Positions 8,973-16,948 of a stretch of 64,000 nucleotides of DNA are shown one piece after another. Position 1 is the first letter of the stretch, and each line of letters starts with the position of its first letter. Made by a program: the position numbers and the translations under genes. Location of the stretch: contig NZ_CP032155.1 in NCBI RefSeq assembly GCF_008329905.1, positions 2,170,001 to 2,234,000 of the forward strand, given 5' to 3'. The notes beneath the pieces are model-generated. The model was given only the letters and a program-made list of their open reading frames with translations. It was not told where the DNA came from and did no database searches. This DNA is from Mycobacterium sp. ELW1 (lineage in GTDB: Bacteria; Actinomycetota; Actinomycetes; Mycobacteriales; Mycobacteriaceae).

Positions 8973-9879
8973 TCAGACTCCTTGCCCGGAGGGGCTGCCC
9001 ATCGGCAGCCGGGGATCGATCTCCTGGTGTTCCCAGCTGCCGCGCAACCAGGTGTGGTTCGGGTCGTCACAGATCAGCCAAGCCCGGTTCGGGCCGGAGC
9101 CGGCCATCACGTTCAGGTAGTACATGTGGTGGCCGGGTGCGGCGATCGACGGACCGTGATAGCCGTGCGGGACCAGCACGACGTCGCCCGAGCGGACCTC
9201 TTCGAGCACCTCGATCGGGCGCTGCGGTGTGCCGTAGACGCGGTGATAGCCGAAGCCGGGAGTGCCGGCGGAGCTGTCGGCGATCTCGAAGTAGTAGATC
9301 TCCTCGAGCTGCGTCTCGACGTCGGTGTTCTCCTCGTGCTTGTGCGCAGGGTAGCTTGACCAGTTGCCGCCGGGGGTGATGACCTCGCAGGCGATCAGCG
9401 AGTCGGCCTCGAATGTCGTTGCGGTGCCGAAGTTGTGCACCTGGCGGCTGCAGTTGCCGGCACCGCGCAGCTCGACGGCCACATCGGCCGCCGCGACCCG
9501 GCGGTTCGGGAACGACCGGGCGGCGCGGGCACCGCAGATCGCGAAGCGGCCTTCGCCGGTCAGCGTGTAGGTCTGGTCGATACCGAGGTAGACCATGTCG
9601 GCCGGCCCATCGAAAACCGAAGCCCGCGGCGACAACTCATACGTGACCTCGGCGCATTCGATCCTGCCGCCCCGACCAGCGCAGGATCATCACTCGTGCT
9701 GCCCCGACCAGCGGCAGGATCATCACCTCGGTGCTGCCGGTGGTGAGTTCAATACTCTGGGTGTCGTCCAGTTCCACCACCTGCAACGAGGACTCAGCCC
9801 ATCCCGCGGACTCGGGCGTCACGTCGACGACGAACGGCAACTCGGCGCTGCGAGCCGGAATGTAGTACTTGCTGTTCAT
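8973..9879 (-). pseudogene. iolB: 5-deoxy-glucuronate isomerase, split by a frameshift
   Basis: IolB isomerises 5-deoxy-glucuronate to 5-dehydro-2-deoxygluconate. The N-terminal part starts at ATG 9879 (MNSKYYIPARSAEL) and runs out of frame to a stop at 9637-9639. The rest (RASVFDGPADMVYLGIDQTY onward, 220 residues with cupin-type HKHEE and HMYYLN) continues in another frame to 8973. At the junction is an imperfect tandem duplication, 9694-9726 and 9662-9693, with copies of 33 and 32 bases. Removing about 28 bases restores one uninterrupted protein of normal length. It may be a true pseudogene, a recent strain variant or a sequence error. It is 6 bp from the aldolase gene and coupled to iolD. 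Confidence 0.85.
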
Positions 9880-9885
9880 CCTGTG

Positions 9886-10764
9886 TCACCTCACCATCGC
9901 CACCGCGGTCGCGACCGCGGAGCTCACGTCGTCGTCGGCCGGATACAGCAGGGTGCGGCCCACTATCAAACCCCGCACCGCCGGCAGCGACAATGCCTTC
10001 TCCCAACTGGCGAACGCCTCGTCGGGATCGGCGGGGTCGCCGCCCAGAAGCAGCGTCGGCAATGTCGTGGAGTCCATCACCCGTTCCATGTCATCGACGA
10101 CCGGCAGTTTCATCCAGGTGTACGCCGACGTCGATCCCAGCCCCTGGCTGATGTGGATGGACTTGATCACCGCGTCCGGGCTCAGATCGTTGCGGACCTT
10201 GCCGTCGACCCGGCTGGACAGGAACGGCTCGAGCATCGCGATCAAGCCGTGCGCGGCCAGTTCGTCCACGGCCCGGGCGCACGAAGCCAGGGTGGCGACC
10301 GTGCCCGGATCGTCGAGATCGATGCGGCACAACATCTTTCCGCCGTTCATCTTCGCCGCGGCAGTCGACGCGGCGGTGGCCGCCGTCATCCGGTCGTCGA
10401 GCTCGAAACAGGCGCCGGCCAGCCCGCCGCGATTCATCGAGGAGAAGACGACTTTGTCCTCGAGTGCGCCGAGCAGAAGCAGGTCGTCCAGGATGTCGGA
10501 GGTGGCCAGCACGCCGTCGACGCCGGGGTCGGCCAGCGCGGCGCGCAGCCGGTCGAGCAGGTCGGTGCGGCTGTTCATCGCGGTGGGCCGTGCGCCGACG
10601 GCCAGCGCGCCGCGGGCCGGGTGGTCGGCGGCGACGATCATCAGCCGTCCGTTGCCGCGCACGACGGGCCGGGTGGTGCGCTCCTGCCATGCCCGCGCGA
10701 TCGCGGCCGGGTCAGCCGCGCGCAGATCGGTGATGTCCGCGTAGTCCTTGCAGGCGCTAGACAT
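9886..10764 (-). CDS. Cgl0158-type (beta/alpha)8 aldolase of the iol cluster
   Basis: A 292-residue protein related to deoxyribose-phosphate/class I aldolases, of the type found between iolC and iolB in Corynebacterium iol clusters. It probably cleaves 2-deoxy-5-keto-gluconate 6-phosphate in place of the Bacillus class II aldolase IolJ. Visible features are RPVVRGNGRLMIVAADHPAR near the N-terminus and KMLCRIDLDD in the barrel. The frame is open back to 10965, but ATG 10764 forms an 8-bp overlap with the iolC stop (ATGTCTAG), a coupling arrangement, so I chose it. The exact substrate is inferred from neighbours. Confidence 0.82.
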   Translation of the reverse strand: MSSACKDYADITDLRAADPAAIARAWQERTTRPVVRGNGRLMIVAADHPARGALAVGARPTAMNSRTDLLDRLRAALADPGVDGVLATSDILDDLLLLGALEDKVVFSSMNRGGLAGACFELDDRMTAATAASTAAAKMNGGKMLCRIDLDDPGTVATLASCARAVDELAAHGLIAMLEPFLSSRVDGKVRNDLSPDAVIKSIHISQGLGSTSAYTWMKLPVVDDMERVMDSTTLPTLLLGGDPADPDEAFASWEKALSLPAVRGLIVGRTLLYPADDDVSSAVATAVAMVR

Positions 10765-11758
10765 TGACAGCCCCCACCGCCGTCTGGTCGGCAAGCTCGG
10801 CCACCTCGTCGGCGGTCGGCATCGCCGTCGAGCATTCCAGCCGGGAGGCGACGATCGCACCGGCGGCGTTGGCGTAGCGCAGCGTCTTCTCCAGCGTCCA
10901 GCCGTGCAGCAGGCCGTGGCACAGGCTGCCACCGAAGCTGTCGCCGGCCCCGAGTCCGTTGACAACGTCGACGTCCACCGGGGGCACCGTCACCGAGGCG
11001 CTGCGGGTCTTGCCCAACACCCCGCGCGGCCCCTGCTTGACGATCGCCAACTGGACGCCGAGGTCGAGTAGTGCGTCGGCTGCCTTGTGCGGGTTGGTTT
11101 CCCCGACGGCGATCTCACACTCTTCGCGGTTCCCGACAGCGACGGTGACGTGGGCCAGTGCGCGCTGAACCTGCGCGGTGGCGGCGGCGGGGGAGTCCCA
11201 GAACATCGGCCGGTAGTCGAGGTCCAGAACGGTCAACGGCTTGCGGCTGTGCCTATTCCCCGTCGCTTCGCTCGCCCCACGTGCCTCCCAGGCCGCGAAA
11301 TGCGCACCGCGGCTGGGCTCTTCGGAAAGACCTGTCACCGTCGACCAGTACAACCGGGCACTGCGGACAGCGTCGAGATCGATGTCGGCGGCGGTGATCT
11401 GCAGATCGGGCGCCGACGGCTTGCGGTAGAAGTACAGCGGGAAGTCGTCAGGCGGGAAGATCTCGCAGAAGGTCACCGGCGTCGGGTGGTGCGGGTCGAC
11501 GGTGACGTAGCGGTTGTCCACGCCGAGGCGGCTCAACTCGTCACGGACGAATCGGCCGAACGGATCTGCGCCCGCTCCGGAGATCAGCGCGGTGCGGTTG
11601 CCCAGTCGCGCGGCTGCCACCGAGACGTTGGCTGCGCTGCCGCCGAGGAACTTGCCGAAGGATTCCACGCGTTCGAGACCGACGCCGATCTGCAGCGGAT
11701 AGATGTCGACGCCACTGCGCCCGATGGCGAGTACGTCGAACGGTGCGTCAGTGGTCAC
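10757..11758 (-). CDS. iolC: 5-dehydro-2-deoxygluconokinase (PfkB family)
   Basis: Phosphorylates 5-dehydro-2-deoxygluconate. The 333-residue PfkB protein has FLGGSAANVSVAAARLG as N-terminal signature and the catalytic NGLGAGDSF near residue 268. It is the first gene of the minus-strand iol operon and is divergent from the GntR gene; the 22-bp element at 11822-11843 lies in its promoter. Odd feature: residues about 161-175 (RGASEATGNRHSRKP) look like an in-frame insertion between the expected WEARG and LTVLDLDYRP. The insert is encoded by DNA containing GGCGAGCGAAGCGACG, a motif that recurs in mycobacterial genomes. Confidence 0.92.
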   Translation of the reverse strand: MTTDAPFDVLAIGRSGVDIYPLQIGVGLERVESFGKFLGGSAANVSVAAARLGNRTALISGAGADPFGRFVRDELSRLGVDNRYVTVDPHHPTPVTFCEIFPPDDFPLYFYRKPSAPDLQITAADIDLDAVRSARLYWSTVTGLSEEPSRGAHFAAWEARGASEATGNRHSRKPLTVLDLDYRPMFWDSPAAATAQVQRALAHVTVAVGNREECEIAVGETNPHKAADALLDLGVQLAIVKQGPRGVLGKTRSASVTVPPVDVDVVNGLGAGDSFGGSLCHGLLHGWTLEKTLRYANAAGAIVASRLECSTAMPTADEVAELADQTAVGAVNV

Positions 11759-11797
11759 GTCAGCTCTCTTCAGGGCTCGTTGGGGACTTGTGTACGA

Positions 11798-11826
11798 GGG
11801 TGCCCCGCGTCACAGCGCCGTGTCAA
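11798..11826 (-). promoter_or_regulatory. Putative iolC promoter
   Basis: On the minus strand TTGACA (11826-11821) is a perfect -35. The nearest -10 candidate is CACCCT (about 11802-11797, spacer 18), which is weak. The -35 is the end of the IolR-like element, so a bound regulator would block polymerase. Confidence 0.4.
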
Positions 11827-11843
11827 TACTTTGTCCTGACATT
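11822..11843 (-). promoter_or_regulatory. IolR-type operator upstream of iolC
   Basis: Read on the minus strand this 22-bp site is AATGTCAGG followed by ACAAAGTATTGAC. It matches 19 of 22 positions with 15861-15882 in front of the ABC importer. The core TGTCAGGACA is close to the decamer KGWCHTRACA that I recall as the Corynebacterium IolR motif. It overlaps the iolC -35 and lies in the space shared with the divergent regulator gene. Confidence 0.7.
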
Positions 11844-11912
11844 CTATCTTTATCTCAATCGATGCTAGAGTGCAGCTACTGTTGGGTTTTCGAGTTCGAG
11901 ATCGGAGTCGAT

Positions 11913-12644
11913 GTGCCGTTGGCGGTCGAACTGGACAGGTCAAGCCCCGTTCCTCTGTACTACCAGCTCTCCCAGGCCATCGAGGCGGCAATCCGTAGTG
12001 GCGAACTCGCGCCTGGGGACCGCTTCGAAAATGAACTCGCATTGGCCAAGCGGTTGACACTGTCGCGACCCACCACGCGCCGCGCCATTCAGGAACTCGT
12101 CGACAAGGGCCTTCTGGTTCGCAAGCGCGGCGTCGGAACCCAGGTCGTCCAGAACCCGGTTCACCGCCGCGTCGAACTCACGAGCCTGTTCGACGACCTG
12201 TCCCGGGCCGGACAGGAGCCCACCACCCAGCTGCTGGAGTACCACGTCGGCCCGCCCAGTGAGGACGTCGCGCGCGAACTGAGCCTTGCCGAGGGACGCG
12301 AGGTCGCCTGCATCAAACGTCTCCGCTGCGCCAACGGCGAGCCGCTTGCCCTGATGACCAACTACCTTCCTGCCGAGATCGCCCCGGATGCCGAGGAACT
12401 GGAACGCAGCGGGCTGTACCAAGCCCTGCGCGGCCGTGGGGTGCATATCCGATTGGCCAGTCAGCGCATCGGTGCGAGGGCGGCCAGTCGAAGTGAAGCC
12501 CGGCTGCTCGACGAGAAACCAGGTGCGCCGCTGCTGACCATGGACCGCACGGCGTTCGACGATTCCGGTCGCGCCGTCGAATTCGGTACGCATTGCTATC
12601 GCGCTGCCCGGTACTACTTCGACACCACGCTCGTCGACCGCTGA
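11913..12644 (+). CDS. iolR: GntR-family regulator with UTRA domain, IolR-like
   Basis: Transcriptional regulator of 243 residues. An N-terminal winged helix-turn-helix (about residues 10-75; PLYYQLSQAIEAAIRSGEL, FENELALAKRLTLSRPTTRRA) is followed by a UTRA ligand domain ending in a typical HYCRA-like FGTHCYRAARYYF. It is divergent from iolC and presumably represses iolC and the ABC importer when inducer is absent. The frame is open back to 11703, but GTG 11913 has GGAG at 11904-11907, and the upstream part would overlap the operator region. A TGC-TAGAGT extended -10 at 11863-11871 may drive it. Confidence 0.85.
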   Translation: MPLAVELDRSSPVPLYYQLSQAIEAAIRSGELAPGDRFENELALAKRLTLSRPTTRRAIQELVDKGLLVRKRGVGTQVVQNPVHRRVELTSLFDDLSRAGQEPTTQLLEYHVGPPSEDVARELSLAEGREVACIKRLRCANGEPLALMTNYLPAEIAPDAEELERSGLYQALRGRGVHIRLASQRIGARAASRSEARLLDEKPGAPLLTMDRTAFDDSGRAVEFGTHCYRAARYYFDTTLVDR

Positions 12645-12765
12645 CGCGCCTTTGGTGAATTCGGCGAATATCTGCTCGCCGGCTCCCATGCCTCGAACCA
12701 CATACATTCGCAGCGTTATCGTGAACGCGGCAAACTTTGTGACGGTCGCTCTTCAAGATCAGATC

Positions 12766-12794
12766 TGAAATCTACTCGCCGCCTTGAGATTTCA
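12766..12794. repeat. Inverted repeat TGAAATCT-N13-AGATTTCA upstream of the MFS gene
   Basis: Perfect 8-bp arms lie at 12766-12773 and 12787-12794 inside the 232-bp gap before the MFS exporter gene. The spacing suggests a dimer-binding operator or a weak hairpin. No regulator gene of an obvious exporter type is adjacent, so the partner is unknown. Confidence 0.35.
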
Positions 12795-12876
12795 AGAATT
12801 TTGATTTGATCGGCTAACCCGCTCGACGCGTGTGACAATTTGGCTTTCCGGCTGCGTCGAAAACGGCGGAGGGACA

Positions 12877-14292
12877 GTGACAGAGAGCCACTCGTTCCGC
12901 GCACTATGGGCGCTGATGGTCGGCCTGTTTCTGATCGTGGTCGACTCGACGGTAGTCGCGGTGGCCAACCCCGTGCTCAAGGCCGACTTCGGCGCCGACT
13001 ACGGCTCGGTGCTGTGGGTGACGAGCGGTTATCTACTGGCGTTCGCGGCACTCCTGCTGATCGGCGGACGGCTCGGAGATCGATTCGGGCCCAAGCGTGT
13101 CTACCTGGTCGGGATGGCGATCTTCAGTGCGTCGTCGGTGTGGTGCGGCCTTGCCGCATCGGTGGGAATGCTGACCGCCGCCCGCGTCGCTCAGGGCGCC
13201 GGCGCCGCACTGCTGGCGCCGCAGATCTTCACGGTGATCACCCGGATGTTCCCGTCCGACCGGCGCGGGATGGCGATGAGCGTCTGGGGTGTCACCACGG
13301 GGGTGGGCCTGTTCGGTGGTCCCATTCTCGGCGGTGTGCTGCTCGATCAGCTTGGCTGGCGGTGGATCTTTTTCGTCAACGCCCCGATCGGGATCCTCGG
13401 GCTCGTGCTGGCGGCGTGGCTGGTTCCGGAGCTGCCCGGCCGGCGTCTACACATGGACGTCCTCGGCGTGCTGCTGTCCGGCACCGGTATCGGCTTCATC
13501 GTGTTCGGTCTTCAGCAAGGCCAGCGCGACAGTTGGTCTCCGTGGATCGGCGCGATGATCGTCGGCGGACTGGCATTGCTCGCCCTCTTCATCGGGTGGC
13601 AGGCCGTTCACCCGAGCGAACCCCTGATTCCGCTGCGGCTGGTTCGTCACCGCGACTTCATCCTGTCCAATGCCGGAATCGCTCTGGTCAGCTTTGCGTT
13701 CGTCGCTTTCATTGTCCCGCTGATGATCTTTCTCGAAGAGGGCTACCGACTTTCGCCGGTTCACGCCGCGCTGCTCACCGCGCCGATGGCAGTCGCGACC
13801 GTGGTCTTCGCGCCGGTGGTCGGAAAGCTCGTCGACCGCGTTCATCCGCGTCCGGTCGTGATCTTCGGTTTCGCACTGCTGGCGATCGCCTTGTTGTGGC
13901 TGGCATCGGAGATGACGCCGACCACCCCGGTGTGGCAGCTGGTGTTGCCGCTGGCGACGGTGGGTGCCGCCAGTGCGTTCACCTGGGAACCGCTGGCTGT
14001 CATCGCATCCCGCGCGCTGCCGGACGAGTTGGCCGGAGCCGGATCAGCGCTGTGCAACACCGCACGGCACCTCGGGGCTGCGCTGTCGAGTGCCAGCGTC
14101 GCCGCACTGACGGCGAGCCTGCTGGTCGGCGCGAATTCAGATGCTTCGCTTGCCGGCGCCATGTCCTGGTCGATGTTGTTGCCCGCGTTCGCCGCAGCGG
14201 TGGGCGCAGTGACCGCACTGTTCTTCGCCGAACGCCACCCCGTGGCCGGCGCGGGAGTGCCGGTGCGCCGCGATGTGAGCGTGCCGCTATGA
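12877..14292 (+). CDS. MFS transporter, DHA2 (EmrB/QacA) type
   Basis: Proton-driven exporter of the inner membrane. The 471-residue length and the number of hydrophobic segments (about 14) fit DHA2 proteins. Visible features are LFLIVVDSTVVAVANPVL in TM1, GGRLGDRFGPKR in the first loop (motif A) and GVTTGVGLFGGPILGGVLLD (motif C region). I chose GTG 12877 because GGAGGGA lies just upstream; the frame is open to 12832. ATGA overlap with the following RibD-like gene shows a two-gene operon. Substrate unknown; multidrug export is the family's usual role. Confidence 0.87.
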   Translation: MTESHSFRALWALMVGLFLIVVDSTVVAVANPVLKADFGADYGSVLWVTSGYLLAFAALLLIGGRLGDRFGPKRVYLVGMAIFSASSVWCGLAASVGMLTAARVAQGAGAALLAPQIFTVITRMFPSDRRGMAMSVWGVTTGVGLFGGPILGGVLLDQLGWRWIFFVNAPIGILGLVLAAWLVPELPGRRLHMDVLGVLLSGTGIGFIVFGLQQGQRDSWSPWIGAMIVGGLALLALFIGWQAVHPSEPLIPLRLVRHRDFILSNAGIALVSFAFVAFIVPLMIFLEEGYRLSPVHAALLTAPMAVATVVFAPVVGKLVDRVHPRPVVIFGFALLAIALLWLASEMTPTTPVWQLVLPLATVGAASAFTWEPLAVIASRALPDELAGAGSALCNTARHLGAALSSASVAALTASLLVGANSDASLAGAMSWSMLLPAFAAAVGAVTALFFAERHPVAGAGVPVRRDVSVPL

Positions 14293-15044
14293 CCGCCCTT
14301 GCCGGCGCACCACATTCGACACTGCACGAGGCAGATTCGCTGACCGACGATGCCTTACGCGACCTCCTCGCATACCCCGACGGGCTCCGGCATCCGCTGT
14401 TCCGGGCGAACTTCATCGCGAGCATCGACGGGGCGGTGACTCTCGAGGGCTCCGGGCGAAGGCTGGGCACGCCGACCGATCGCCGGGTGTTCTGCCGGTT
14501 GCGTGACGTCGCCGACGTGGTGCTGGTGGGTGCGACGACGGCGAAATCCAAACCCTACGAGAACCTTCAGCTCGAGCCGGACGCGCAGGCGTGGCGGCTG
14601 TCGAGGGGATTGGCGGCCACCTTGCCGGTCGCCGTGGTGTCCAGTCGCGGCGTGGTCCCGCCCGCGGTGCTCAGTAACGCGGCGTCGCCGCCGGTGGTCT
14701 TCGTGTCATCCGGCGCCGACGAGGCAGTCCGGCGTCAGCTCGAGGAGTCCCACGCGCATGTCATCGTGCTCGGGAGCGGCCGAGTGGATTCGGCGGCGAT
14801 CCGGCACGGGCTCGGCGCACTGGGGTTGCACCGGGTGCTCGTCGAAGGCGGCCCCACACTGTTCTCACAATTGGTGTCGGACAACGAGATCGACGAGCTG
14901 TGTCTGACCACCAGCCCCAAGCTGGTAGCGGGCCCGGCCCGTCGCATTGCCGCGGCCGATCACCACGTCGAGATCAACATGGCGCGCCGCGGCATCCTGG
15001 TCGGCGGCGACGGGACCGTCATCGTCCGATGGGCGCGCTACTGA
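14289..15044 (+). CDS. RibD C-terminal domain / dihydrofolate reductase-like pyrimidine reductase
   Basis: A 251-residue protein with the RibD_C fold. FRANFIASIDGAVTLEGSGR near residue 38 and VLVEGGPTLFSQLV near 180 are family signatures. It probably reduces a pyrimidine- or pterin-like substrate with NADPH; a lone reductase without the deaminase domain is common in mycobacteria. The ATG at 14289 overlaps the exporter stop by ATGA, so the two are translationally coupled. The open frame continues far upstream only as a shadow of the exporter gene. Confidence 0.85.
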   Translation: MTALAGAPHSTLHEADSLTDDALRDLLAYPDGLRHPLFRANFIASIDGAVTLEGSGRRLGTPTDRRVFCRLRDVADVVLVGATTAKSKPYENLQLEPDAQAWRLSRGLAATLPVAVVSSRGVVPPAVLSNAASPPVVFVSSGADEAVRRQLEESHAHVIVLGSGRVDSAAIRHGLGALGLHRVLVEGGPTLFSQLVSDNEIDELCLTTSPKLVAGPARRIAAADHHVEINMARRGILVGGDGTVIVRWARY

Positions 15045-15055
15045 GGATCGCGCGG

Positions 15056-15829
15056 TCAGGAGAAGGCGGCGCGGAACGCCGCCAGCGCCTCCGCACTGTC
15101 ACCGGCTGCCCACGCCTCCAGGCCGATCGTGCCGCGATAACCCATGTCGCGCAGTGCCGTTGCAATCGCGGGGTAGTGGATCTCGCCGGTGCCCGGCTCG
15201 CATCGGCCGGGTACGTCGGCCACTTGGATCTCGCCGATCGCGGAGCCGCACCGGCGGACCAGTTCAACAAGATTCCCCTCGCCGATCTGGGCGTGGTAGA
15301 GGTCGAGCATCATCTTGACGTTCGGGTGGCCGACTCCCTCGACCAGTGCGAGAGTGTCCTTGGCGCGGGCCAGGGGGACACCGGGGTGATCGACGATCGT
15401 GTTCAGGTTCTCCACACAGAACGTCACGCCCGCGGCGCCGCCGAGGTCACCGATCCGCTCCAGCGTGCGCTGCGCGGTCAGCCACATCTGCCCGCGGGCC
15501 CGCTGCCGTGGCCGGGCGGCCTGACCGTCGACGAGTTCTGCGGTATGCAGGTTCAACCGCGGCACGCCCAGCGTCTCAGCGGCTTTGATGCTCAGCTCGG
15601 CGGTCTGCACCACCTCGTCGGCGCGGGCCGGGTCGATCAGGTCGCCGTGCAGGTACCCGGTCATCGACGAGAACCGCGCGCCGGTTGCGGCAAGTGCCGT
15701 GAGGTCCTTGTCGTGCCAACTCCAGATCTCCACCGCGAAGCCGAGATCGTGGATGCGGCGCACCCGCTCGACGATCGGCAGGTCGGTAAACACCATCTCG
15801 GCGCATACCGCCAGGTCAAAGTCACTCAC
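15056..15829 (-). CDS. Hydroxypyruvate isomerase-like TIM-barrel protein
   Basis: Sugar phosphate isomerase/epimerase family, 257 residues. The sequence pattern (N-terminal CAEMVFTDLPIVERVRRI, then VEIWSW, ENLNT, MLDLYHAQ, and EIQVADVPGRCEPGTGEI) is that of hydroxypyruvate isomerase-like proteins, with Glu and His metal ligands in those segments. It is divergent from the ABC importer and shares with it the intergenic region holding an IolR-type site, so it likely belongs to the polyol regulon. Start is the GTG at 15829. It could also act on a keto-inositol. Confidence 0.8.
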   Translation of the reverse strand: MSDFDLAVCAEMVFTDLPIVERVRRIHDLGFAVEIWSWHDKDLTALAATGARFSSMTGYLHGDLIDPARADEVVQTAELSIKAAETLGVPRLNLHTAELVDGQAARPRQRARGQMWLTAQRTLERIGDLGGAAGVTFCVENLNTIVDHPGVPLARAKDTLALVEGVGHPNVKMMLDLYHAQIGEGNLVELVRRCGSAIGEIQVADVPGRCEPGTGEIHYPAIATALRDMGYRGTIGLEAWAAGDSAEALAAFRAAFS

Positions 15830-15860
15830 CCCGGCACCCTAGCATTTGACCTGCAGTCCG

Positions 15861-15882
15861 AATGTCCTAACAAAGTATTGAC
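15861..15882 (+). promoter_or_regulatory. IolR-type operator upstream of the ABC importer
   Basis: AATGTCCTA followed by ACAAAGTATTGAC. It matches the iolC site in 19 of 22 positions. Its core TGTCCTAACA fits KGWCHTRACA (the Corynebacterium IolR consensus as I recall it) at all ten positions. It ends in the TTGAC of the -35, as in the iolC promoter. Confidence 0.75.
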
Positions 15883-15906
15883 TTTCTGCTGTGAGCCGTA
15901 TTACAT
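15878..15906 (+). promoter_or_regulatory. ABC importer promoter with a CRP/GlxR-like site
   Basis: TTGACT (15878-15883), a 17-base spacer and TTACAT (15901-15906) form a good sigma-70-type promoter. Across spacer and -10 lies TGTGA-gccgta-TTACA (15890-15905), one mismatch from the CRP-family palindrome TGTGA-N6-TCACA. The leader to the ATG at 15962 is about 50 bases. Confidence 0.6.
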
Positions 15907-15961
15907 CGAGGCAAGGGCGTGTCGTGGGCGACGAAGACCGCGATGGAGACAAGGAGTCGGA

Positions 15962-16948
15962 ATGAAGTTCAATCGGCTGGCGGCCGTGGCAGGCGTGAGC
16001 GCGCTGGTGATCGGTCTGGCTGCCTGCTCCGCGACCGGAGGCAAACCGCGGGACAACGGCAGCGGTTCGGGCGGCGGCACCGTCGACACGCCACGCATGA
16101 CCATCGCGATGATCACCCATGAGGCGCCCGGCGACTCGTTCTGGGACTTGGTCCGCAAGGGCGCCGAGACCGCAGCCAAGAAGGACAACATCGAGCTTCG
16201 CTACTCCAGCGATCCCGAAGCGCCGAACCAGGCGAACCTCGTCCAGAGCGCGATCGACAGTGGCGTCAAGGGTATTGCTGTGACGCTGGCCAAACCTGAC
16301 GCGATGAAGGCTGCCGTGCAAAGCGCCGGCTCCAAGGGCATCCCCGTGGTCGCGTTCAACGCCGGCCTGGACGCCTGGCAGGCGATGGGCGTCAAGGAGT
16401 ACTTCGGACAGGACGGCTACATCGCCGGTCAGGAAGCCGGTAAGCGCTTGCAGTCAGACGGCGCCAAGAAGGTCGTCTGCGTCATCCAGGAACAAGGTCA
16501 CGTCGACCTCGAGGCCCGCTGCGCCGGCGTGAAGAACACGTTCCCGGCCACGGAAGTTCTCAACGTCAACGGTAAAGACATGCCGTCGGTGGAATCAACG
16601 ATCACCGCCAAGCTTCAACAGGATGCGGGGATCGACACGATTCTGACGCTCGGGGCCCCCTTCGCGCTGACCGCCGTCCAATCGGTGGCGAATGCGGGCA
16701 GCAAGGCCAAGGTCGCCACCTTCGACACCAACGCCGCACTGGTCGACGCCATCAAGAACGGAAGCGTGCAATGGGCCGTTGACCAGCAGCCGTTCCTGCA
16801 GGGATACCTCGCGGTCGATTCGCTGTGGCTCTATCTCAGCAACGGCAACGTGATCGGCGGAAACCAGCCGACGCTGACCGGCCCGTCGTTCATCGACAAG
16901 TCGAACATCGACGCAGTCGCCGAATACGCCAAGAACGGAAAGCGCTGA
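15962..16948 (+). CDS. Sugar/polyol ABC transporter substrate-binding lipoprotein
   Basis: Periplasmic-binding protein of the ribose/inositol type (328 residues) anchored outside the membrane. The signal peptide ends in lipobox GLAAC with lipid-bearing Cys22. The mature part has the two-lobed pattern of this family (TIAMITHEAPGDSFWDLVRK, IPVVAFNAG, QDGYIAGQEAGKRL, VATFDTNAALVDAIKNGSVQ). An open frame reaches back to 14900, but that part is the shadow of two other genes; ATG 15962 follows AAGGAG at 15951-15956. TGATG overlaps with the permease start. Given the shared operator with iolC, inositol is the most probable ligand. Confidence 0.9.
   Translation: MKFNRLAAVAGVSALVIGLAACSATGGKPRDNGSGSGGGTVDTPRMTIAMITHEAPGDSFWDLVRKGAETAAKKDNIELRYSSDPEAPNQANLVQSAIDSGVKGIAVTLAKPDAMKAAVQSAGSKGIPVVAFNAGLDAWQAMGVKEYFGQDGYIAGQEAGKRLQSDGAKKVVCVIQEQGHVDLEARCAGVKNTFPATEVLNVNGKDMPSVESTITAKLQQDAGIDTILTLGAPFALTAVQSVANAGSKAKVATFDTNAALVDAIKNGSVQWAVDQQPFLQGYLAVDSLWLYLSNGNVIGGNQPTLTGPSFIDKSNIDAVAEYAKNGKR

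Noticed and set aside
14900..15961. N-terminal extension of the ABC binding protein
   Set aside because: This part is antisense to, or out of frame with, the RibD-like and isomerase genes; the lipoprotein signal begins at ATG 15962 after a ribosome binding site.
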